Below are positions 32,227 to 37,170 of a stretch of 37,170 bases of DNA, piece by piece (the first letter of the stretch is position 1; each line of letters opens with the position of its first letter). Location: the NCBI GenBank assembly GCA_964558465.1, contig CAZLEF010000069.1, positions 1-37,170 on the forward strand. Reading direction: 5' to 3'. The stretch comes from JACJYC01 sp964558465 (GTDB taxonomy: Bacteria > Bacteroidota > Bacteroidia > Chitinophagales > Saprospiraceae). Under the pieces are notes generated by a model that did no database searches, had not been told where the DNA came from, and saw only the letters and a list, made by a program, of their open reading frames with translations. The position numbers and the translations under genes are program-made.

Positions 32227-33111
32227 ATGCGAATGGCCATCCTTTCCCGGGGCCCACAGTTGTATTCGACCCAAAGCCTTTACCAGGCTGGCCGGCAGCG
32301 GGGCCATATCATGTATGTCATCGACCATACCCAATGCAGCCTGCTGTTGGAAGGAGGGCGTCCAAAAATATATTTTGAAGGCCGTTCGCTGGATAATTTC
32401 GACGTGGTGATCCCGCGGATCGGCGCTTCTGTCACCCTCCAGGGCGCTTCCGTGATCTCCCAGTTTGAATTGATGGGCGTTCCCACTACGGCCCATCCGG
32501 AGGCTTTGCTTCAATGCCGCGACAAACTCAGGTGTCTTCAGAAGCTCTCCGCCCACGGATTACCCATACCCCGTTCCGTATTTGTGGGGGACAACCCGAA
32601 TATTCCCCAACTCACGGGCATGGTCGGCGGATTGCCGTTGGTGGTCAAACAATTGGAAAGCACCCACGGGATCGGCGTAATCCTGTGTGAATCGGTTTCC
32701 AGTGTGGAGAGTACGGTCGAAGCGTTTCACCGGCTGCGCGAACGCGTGATCATGCAGGAATTTATCCGGGAAGCCGGAGGCGCCGATATCCGGGCGCTGA
32801 TGGTGAACGGAGAAGTAGTGGCTGCGATGCGCCGGCAGGCCAGGGAAGGGGAATTCAGGTCCAACTTGCACCGCGGCGCCTCTGCGGCGCCTTACCCGCT
32901 GGCGGAAGAGGAAAACAGGCTGGTCCGGGAAGCCGTCAAAATCATGGGCCTCGACGTGGCGGGGGTGGATCTCCTGCCCTCCCGGAAGGGGCCCCTCATA
33001 ATGGAGGTCAATGCATCGCCCGGGCTGGAAGGGATCGAGACGATTACAGGCGTGGATATTGCGGGCAAGATCATCCGGCTTGCAGAGAGAAAGGCGAGGG
33101 GGAAGGGGTAA
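32227..33111 (+). CDS. rimK: RimK-family ATP-grasp ligase (ribosomal protein S6 modification-like)
   Basis: 294 residues from ATG 32227 (MRMAILSRGPQLYSTQSLYQ), which aligns by eye with the start of E. coli RimK; the frame extends upstream but without matching sequence. ATP-grasp features are plain: LPLVVKQLESTHGIGVILCE, FIREAGGADIRALMVNGEVV, REGEFRSNLHRGA, and the metal-binding IMEVNASPGLEGIE near the end. RimK adds glutamate residues to the C-terminus of ribosomal protein S6 and can make poly-glutamate. The identity to the E. coli protein over the last 100 residues looks high. Convergent with the dacB gene across a 9-bp repeat array. Confidence 0.9.
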   Translation: MRMAILSRGPQLYSTQSLYQAGRQRGHIMYVIDHTQCSLLLEGGRPKIYFEGRSLDNFDVVIPRIGASVTLQGASVISQFELMGVPTTAHPEALLQCRDKLRCLQKLSAHGLPIPRSVFVGDNPNIPQLTGMVGGLPLVVKQLESTHGIGVILCESVSSVESTVEAFHRLRERVIMQEFIREAGGADIRALMVNGEVVAAMRRQAREGEFRSNLHRGASAAPYPLAEEENRLVREAVKIMGLDVAGVDLLPSRKGPLIMEVNASPGLEGIETITGVDIAGKIIRLAERKARGKG

Positions 33112-33117
33112 GGATAC

Positions 33118-33207
33118 GATTGTTTGGATTGGTTGGATTGGTTGGATTGGTTCGATTGGTTGGATTGTTTGGATTGTTTGGATTGGTTCGATTGGTTCGA
33201 TTGGTAG
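33118..33207. repeat. 9-bp tandem array (GATTGGTTG, ten units)
   Basis: Ten consecutive 9-base units, variants GATTGTTTG, GATTGGTTG and GATTGGTTC, the last one GATTGGTAG. The array begins 6 bases after the rimK stop codon and fills the gap between convergent genes. The unit is related to those at 28151-28195 and 35173-35208. Confidence 0.95.
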
Positions 33208-33231
33208 AACTCGCATCAACAAATAAACAAA

Positions 33232-34752
33232 TCAAAGTTGATAAATCGCCAACAGCAGCGGTTCCAGTTTAGCCCGCATTTCATTGCCTTTGCAGGAAAA
33301 ATTATTGATAAGGATGCAAAAAGCCACCTGTTTGCCTGAGCGGGTTTCAGCATATCCGGCCAGGGATCGAACCCGTTCCATGCTGCCCGTTTTGGCGCAG
33401 ACCTTTCCTGCGGCAGCCGTTCCGGCAAGGTACGACTTCAGGGTGCCGGATTGCCCTGCGACCGGGAGTGAAGGATAAAAATAGCCGTACGTGGGCCGGT
33501 CCAGTGCGATGTACCGGAGCAATCCCGCAAAGAACCGGGCATTGGCGGCGCTTCTGGGCGATAACCCGCTTCCGTCTGCGAGGAAAGCATTGCTAAAATC
33601 AAGGCCTTTTTCCGACCAGAATTCCTGTGCAGCTTCCAGGCCTTTTTCCAGGCTGCCTTCTCCCTTTCTGGCTTTTCCGGCGATCCGCAGCAGGGCTTCG
33701 CAGTACAGGTTAACACTTTTCATGTTTGCCCTTTCAACAATGGTCTTCAGGGGAGGAGACTGGTGGGTATACAGGGTTTTTCGGGGCTTATTTTCCTTTT
33801 TCAGATCCAGGATATTGATGGGTCCTTTACCAGAAACAATCCCAACCCGGTGTAATTGATCAGCCAGTTGACGGGCTGCAAAGAGTGGCGGGTCGGGCAG
33901 TGCGCCTTTGACGGTAAACCGGCCGGCGCCCTTCGGAATGGTCCCGCGGGCGGTCCGCTGGTAGGTTCGCGGCGCTCCAAAAATATAGACATTGTCGCCG
34001 GTACCCGCTTCCGCTGTCTCCACTTCATTCTCCATCCGGAGCCCCGGCACGTCGGGTTCAATCGACAGAACCTGCGGGCGGTCTCCGACCCTGGGCCGTT
34101 GCTGAAACCGGAGTTCATACAGATTCTCATGGATATTCAGCCCCCAGGCGCCCGCCGCGTAATAATTCCCCATGTCATTCCATTGCCAGGTATCCGCTTC
34201 GGCAGGCATTTCAAAATAAGTTCCGTCGCCGACGATATGCCCCTCTATCCGCCGGATGCCTGCTTGTTGCAGGGCCAGGGCAAACCTGACCATCAGCGCC
34301 GGCAATCCCGGAGTCGATTCAGATTGAGGCGCCCCCAGGGTAGGGTCCCCATAACCTTTCAGGTAAAGATTGCCGTGCAATACGCCGCCGGCATCAATGG
34401 TTCCGTCGTATTGCAGGTCGGTTTTTATCCTGAACTCTCCGCCCAACATTCCCAGGGCGGTGGAGGTAGAAAGGATTTTAAGGATGGAAGCCGGGATCAG
34501 GGCAAGGTCTGGATTATGAACGGCCAAATCTTTTCCGCTTTCCACGTCGATGACGCAGACGCCAAACCCGGCCACTTTCATAGCAGGATCGGAAGCAAGT
34601 TTCCGAACAGCTGCGGAGACGGGTCCCTGGCCTGCCGCATACCCATAAAGTGACAGCAAAAAGGCGACAAACACCCACGGTAAAACCCAGGTCCTGAGCA
34701 AAAAACAGGCTGCTGGCCGTTTCCTGTTTTGAGAAACAGACATCCTTTGCAT
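33232..34752 (-). CDS. dacB: D-alanyl-D-alanine carboxypeptidase/endopeptidase (PBP4, peptidase S13)
   Basis: 506 residues from ATG 34752; ATG 34743 is equally possible, and the frame to 34833 overlaps the SET gene and is unlikely. A membrane-anchor or signal segment (LLRTWVLPWVFVAFLLSLYG) leads into a class C low-molecular-mass penicillin-binding protein. The serine site is SILK in LIPASILKIL near residue 89, the second motif is SVN in NMKSVNLYCEALL, and KTG is in VCAKTGSMERVRSLAGY. The extra domain between the first two motifs is typical of PBP4. It trims or opens peptidoglycan crosslinks in the periplasm. It lies 31 bases downstream of the SET gene stop, probably in one transcript with tatC. 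Confidence 0.93.
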   Translation of the reverse strand: MQRMSVSQNRKRPAACFLLRTWVLPWVFVAFLLSLYGYAAGQGPVSAAVRKLASDPAMKVAGFGVCVIDVESGKDLAVHNPDLALIPASILKILSTSTALGMLGGEFRIKTDLQYDGTIDAGGVLHGNLYLKGYGDPTLGAPQSESTPGLPALMVRFALALQQAGIRRIEGHIVGDGTYFEMPAEADTWQWNDMGNYYAAGAWGLNIHENLYELRFQQRPRVGDRPQVLSIEPDVPGLRMENEVETAEAGTGDNVYIFGAPRTYQRTARGTIPKGAGRFTVKGALPDPPLFAARQLADQLHRVGIVSGKGPINILDLKKENKPRKTLYTHQSPPLKTIVERANMKSVNLYCEALLRIAGKARKGEGSLEKGLEAAQEFWSEKGLDFSNAFLADGSGLSPRSAANARFFAGLLRYIALDRPTYGYFYPSLPVAGQSGTLKSYLAGTAAAGKVCAKTGSMERVRSLAGYAETRSGKQVAFCILINNFSCKGNEMRAKLEPLLLAIYQL

Positions 34753-34783
34753 TGGCCAAATATCGCAAAAAAACAGAAAATCT

Positions 34784-35167
34784 TTACTTTTCTTCAAACC
34801 AAAGCGAGGTGCGCTGGTCGCCTCCGTCGACATAATTGACGGTTATCTCCTCACCGGCCTGAATAGGGCGGGTACTAATCACATCGATGGTTTCCCGTTC
34901 AAAATCCATGTAATAGTCCGCATTCGAATCGGAGGAATGGTTGTAAAGCGATCCGTAACCCAGGGCGATGGCGCAGGCGTTTTGGCCCCACAAAAAATAA
35001 TAGTCATGCAGGCGGGTCTGGTGGATTTTTGCCGTGTCTTCCCCTGCCAGGACGATGACGGGGCAGATCTCAATGATGGAGCCTTCTTCGATCTCCTCGG
35101 AGGTAAATACCCCCCGGCCGCCTTTTTGGCTGGGCGCTATGTACAGGCTTGGAATGTGGAGAGCCAT
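34784..35167 (-). CDS. SET-domain protein (putative protein-lysine methyltransferase)
   Basis: 127 residues, a compact bacterial SET domain with no other region. Motifs are readable in order: KGGRGVFTSEEIEEGSIIE at the start (the SAM-binding G-x-G block), GYGSLYNHSSDSNADYY with the conserved N-H-S, and AGEEITVNYVDGG with the catalytic-type tyrosine. This is the order of the eukaryotic SET family. Bacterial versions may methylate ribosomal or other proteins, but the target here is not known. The start ATG at 35167 sits 5 bases from a 9-bp repeat array that forms its leader. A purine-rich Shine-Dalgarno is not evident; the ATAAATAATG context is AT-rich as usual in this phylum. Confidence 0.85.
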   Translation of the reverse strand: MALHIPSLYIAPSQKGGRGVFTSEEIEEGSIIEICPVIVLAGEDTAKIHQTRLHDYYFLWGQNACAIALGYGSLYNHSSDSNADYYMDFERETIDVISTRPIQAGEEITVNYVDGGDQRTSLWFEEK

Positions 35168-35172
35168 TATTT

Positions 35173-35256
35173 ATTGGTTGGATTGGTTGGATTGGTTGGA
35201 TTGGTTCGATTGGCCAAAAAAATCGAATCATTCGAATCAATCGGTTTAATCGGATC
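35173..35256. repeat. 9-bp tandem array with an opposing complementary array
   Basis: ATTGGTTGG repeats three times and ATTGGTTCG once (35173-35208). A second array of 9-base units in complementary sense, AATCGAATC, ATTCGAATC, AATCGGTTT and AATCGGATC, runs from 35221 to 35256. The two can pair in part (TTCGATT with AATCGAA), so the region may form a hairpin between the upstream gene's stop and the SET gene's start. Confidence 0.85.
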
Positions 35257-35270
35257 AATTAATTTTTATT

Positions 35271-35720
35271 TTATTCAAACACTATGTCAGCCCTCAGTTC
35301 CGGGTGTTCGATCCAGAAATCGGCATAACGACCGGAGCTGGCAATAAAAAAGAACGACCGCCCGAAGGTGCCCGGGGTTCGGAGGGTGATCCGGACAATT
35401 TTGAGGAATAGAAAGTTGCTTTCCCGGATCTTTTCGATCTGATGAAAAGGATAGCGGGCGTATTTGAAGTAATTGGTCACAAAAATGAATTCTCCGTCCA
35501 TTTCAACCCTTTTGAGCCGGAGGAGGGTCAGGAGGAACAGGAGGGCGCCGCTTCCAAAAAAAAACAGGGTCCCGATGCGGAACGGCCCGCCCGGGAATTC
35601 GCCATAATAATCGTAATTCAGGGCAAAAACTGCGACCGTGAACGATCCGAACAGGACCATCCAGAAAATGGGCACAAAAAATTTAAAAAACAACGTCAGG
35701 TTGCTGGAAACTCGCTCCAT
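35271..35720 (-). CDS. small membrane protein, PH-like C-terminal region
   Basis: 149 residues from ATG 35720; the TTG at 35726 is a weaker choice and overlaps the tatC stop. Two hydrophobic helices lie near residues 10-34 (FFKFFVPIFWMVLFGSFTVA) and 50-68. The C-terminal half is a beta-rich basic stretch, EFIFVTNYFKYARYPFHQIE, resembling the bacterial PH-like domain in small two-helix membrane proteins. Function unknown. It directly follows tatC, with the two stops and starts 6 bases apart, so co-transcription is likely. A gap of about 100 bases with a repeat array separates it from the SET gene. Confidence 0.75.
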   Translation of the reverse strand: MERVSSNLTLFFKFFVPIFWMVLFGSFTVAVFALNYDYYGEFPGGPFRIGTLFFFGSGALLFLLTLLRLKRVEMDGEFIFVTNYFKYARYPFHQIEKIRESNFLFLKIVRITLRTPGTFGRSFFFIASSGRYADFWIEHPELRADIVFE

Positions 35721-35726
35721 GAACAA

Positions 35727-36587
35727 TCAATCTTCGTCGGTGAGGCCTTTCTGATAGAGTTTCTCTCCTCGTTTGGCAATAAAAATACTGATCTCGTATA
35801 GAAAATAAAGCGGAATAGCGATCATGAACTGAGTTACCACATCGGGCGGCGTAACGATCGCCGCTACCAGCAGGATGCCGACGATCGAATGCCTGCGGTA
35901 TTTACGCATTCCCTCCGCCGTGACCATTCCAAGTTTGGATAGGAAAAACACCACAATGGGCAATTCAAAAATCAGACCCGCCGGCAAGGTGAACATCACC
36001 ATATAATTGATCAAAGACTGGATGGTCGGGGTATTTTCAACCCCCGGGATCGTGTATCCTACCAGGAAATTAATGGCAAACGGAGCGATGATGAAATAAC
36101 CGAAACAAACCCCCGTAAGGAAAAGGAAAGAACAGGTAAACACCACATATCGGGTCACCATTCTTTCATGAGGATACAATCCGGGGCGCACAAAACGCCA
36201 GATCTCATAAAAAACATAAGGAAAGGCAATTACCAGTCCGCCGACAAATGCCATTTTGAAGCTGAGGATAAATGTCTCGGCAAGCCCGGTTGCAATACTT
36301 TTGAATTCAGGAGGGGAAAAACAGAGGCCGCTTACCCCAGTGAATTCCGCTATCTGGCAGAACCACTTGTAGGCGATGAATTCCGGTCTTTTAGGCCCTA
36401 ACAGGATATATTCAAAGTACTTGTCATAAAATATGAAAAGAACCGTTCCTACCGCCAGAATGGCGACCAGGGAGCGGACAATATGCCAACGCAATTCTTC
36501 AAGATGCTCGAGGAAAGACATTTCTTTCCCTGTTCCATTTTTTGTCTTGGTTTCCAATTTGTCAACATCTATTTGATCCAGCGGCAT
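35727..36587 (-). CDS. tatC: Sec-independent protein translocase TatC
   Basis: 286 residues. Core receptor of the twin-arginine translocation pathway, which carries folded proteins across the inner membrane. The conserved N-terminal block MSFLEHLEELRWHIVRSLVA appears after a 22-residue polar lead. The periplasmic proline and EFTGVSGLCFSPPEF loop, the FPYVFYEIWRFVRPGLYPHE segment with conserved F-x-x-E-x-W, and six membrane helices are all present; FELPIVVFFLSKLG lies in the fifth. Length is normal. The ATG at 36587 has an exact -7 box (TACTTTTG) 30 bases upstream. No tatA/B is next to it. It starts a probable run: tatC, small membrane protein, SET protein, dacB. Confidence 0.96.
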   Translation of the reverse strand: MPLDQIDVDKLETKTKNGTGKEMSFLEHLEELRWHIVRSLVAILAVGTVLFIFYDKYFEYILLGPKRPEFIAYKWFCQIAEFTGVSGLCFSPPEFKSIATGLAETFILSFKMAFVGGLVIAFPYVFYEIWRFVRPGLYPHERMVTRYVVFTCSFLFLTGVCFGYFIIAPFAINFLVGYTIPGVENTPTIQSLINYMVMFTLPAGLIFELPIVVFFLSKLGMVTAEGMRKYRRHSIVGILLVAAIVTPPDVVTQFMIAIPLYFLYEISIFIAKRGEKLYQKGLTDED

Positions 36588-36616
36588 AACAGGTGATGGT
36601 CACTTGTGTTCAAGGG

Positions 36617-36624
36617 CAAAAGTA
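36617..36624 (-). promoter_or_regulatory. candidate promoter -7 box (TACTTTTG, minus strand)
   Basis: Exact TAnnTTTG match 30 bases upstream of the tatC ATG, giving a leader of about 20 bases. No TTTG at the -33 position. Confidence 0.4.
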
Positions 36625-36831
36625 AAAAATTTTGGCGTCAGGTTGTATCTTTTCATTTCGCTTCCGTTATTTCTTCCAAAGGCCTTTCTCACTACTCTTA
36701 CCTGAAAACTTTCGTTTTTATTTTATTTCGGTTACTGGTAGGCTGCAGAGCCCGGTTGGCTCGGGGTTTATCGCCGTCGGCCGTCCGTCTTCTACCATCC
36801 ACCGGCATCACTCTATTTCTTCAACAAAACC

Positions 36832-37170
36832 ATGATTGCCATGAAACCATTCCTGGCCTATGCCTGCTTTTTCCTTTTATGGATGACCCCGGGTTACGGG
36901 CAACAAGAACCGCCCCCTGAATTACCTGCACAAAAAGACGATATTGTTGCCAGAACCCCCAGGGCAGATTACCGGCTCCTTCCCTACCCCACCCTTCGCG
37001 AAGGCGATATTTTTTACGAAAAACGGGTCTGGCAGGTGATCGACACCCGTGAAAAGATGAACCACCCGTTCCGGTATCCCGGCAAAGAGCTGATCACGAT
37101 TCTGATGGATGCCGCCCTGCAAGAGAAGATAAATATTTACAGTTCGGAAAGTGATGATTTCAGCCAGCCG
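36832..37170 (+). CDS. gldN: gliding motility/T9SS protein GldN (5' part, truncated by the window)
   Basis: 113 codons are visible with no stop before the window edge. A signal peptide is present; from the second ATG (36841) it reads MKPFLAYACFFLLWMTPGYG. The mature part begins with a polar linker and then the family's key block: LREGDIFYEKRVWQVIDTRE followed by KMNHPFRYPGKELITILMDA, matching the conserved (V/L)READVMWSKRIWRVIDLREK...P segment of GldN/PorN. GldN is a periplasmic component of the T9SS core with GldK, L and M. No gldK, L or M lies upstream in this window; the neighbour is the divergent tatC. It could be a paralogue outside the usual cluster. Confidence 0.82.
   Translation, partial: MIAMKPFLAYACFFLLWMTPGYGQQEPPPELPAQKDDIVARTPRADYRLLPYPTLREGDIFYEKRVWQVIDTREKMNHPFRYPGKELITILMDAALQEKINIYSSESDDFSQP

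Noticed and set aside
28151..33207. 9-bp arrays as possible CRISPR
   Set aside because: Units are only 9 bases with no unique spacers and no cas genes nearby; they are simple tandem repeats.
32560..33222. Open frame reading PIEPIQPIQ-type repeats opposite rimK
   Set aside because: It is the translation of the 9-bp array followed by the antisense of rimK.

Overview
The window looks like a chromosomal segment from a Bacteroidota bacterium, perhaps of the Saprospiria/Lewinella type; the phylum is much firmer than the family. Evidence: a large FG-GAP/VCBS secreted protein with a C-terminal type IX secretion sorting domain; the 5' end of gldN (a T9SS/gliding component) at the right edge; Bacteroidota-style FtsX permease, LptD-like, DUF2911 and DUF6427-like proteins; exact TAnnTTTG promoter -7 boxes in front of many genes; and a tmRNA whose tag reads GNTQYAMAA. 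No rRNA, tRNA, CRISPR array, transposase or phage gene was seen.

Layout. 1-2.45 kb (minus): possible partial gene at the edge, a pure A/C tract, an ABC-2 exporter pair, and a decapitated sugar isomerase/epimerase fragment. 2.8-7.2 kb (minus): secreted metallophosphoesterase with a CBM9-like tail, and the FG-GAP T9SS protein, with a palindromic repeat array touching its stop codon. 7.3-12.1 kb (plus): AAA-ATPase/PD-(D/E)XK protein, MacB/FtsX-type permease, and an internally deleted DUF4143 ATPase remnant behind a 38-bp palindrome. 12.1-17.5 kb: envelope block with LptD-like (minus), then amidase and MCE/MlaD-like protein (plus). 17.5-22.9 kb (minus): small secreted protein, NifU-like Fe-S protein, saccharopine/alanine-dehydrogenase-like enzyme, and a zinc metalloprotease whose 3' end is duplicated. 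23.3-24.9 kb (plus): tmRNA, DUF2911 lipoprotein, small membrane protein. 24.9-28.1 kb (minus): dnaG and threonine aldolase. 28.5-30.8 kb (plus): two polytopic membrane proteins. 30.8-33.1 kb: MFS transporter (minus) and RimK (plus). 33.2-36.6 kb (minus): tatC, small membrane protein, SET-domain protein and PBP4-type DacB as a probable run. 36.8 kb to the edge: gldN (plus, partial).

Most genes serve envelope biogenesis, secretion and housekeeping. The unusual material is between them: (i) a related set of AT-rich palindromes at three sites, one directly in front of the remains of a DUF4143 ATPase gene and two at gene 3' ends, one of them with a copied gene tail; (ii) 9-bp tandem arrays at three intergenic sites, one of which abuts a promoter -7 box; (iii) 7-bp tandem arrays at several junctions; (iv) a dispersed GAGCGGAGTCGAA-type repeat that now supplies the C-terminus of the NifU-like protein. 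All family assignments come from reading motifs by eye; no database search was possible.
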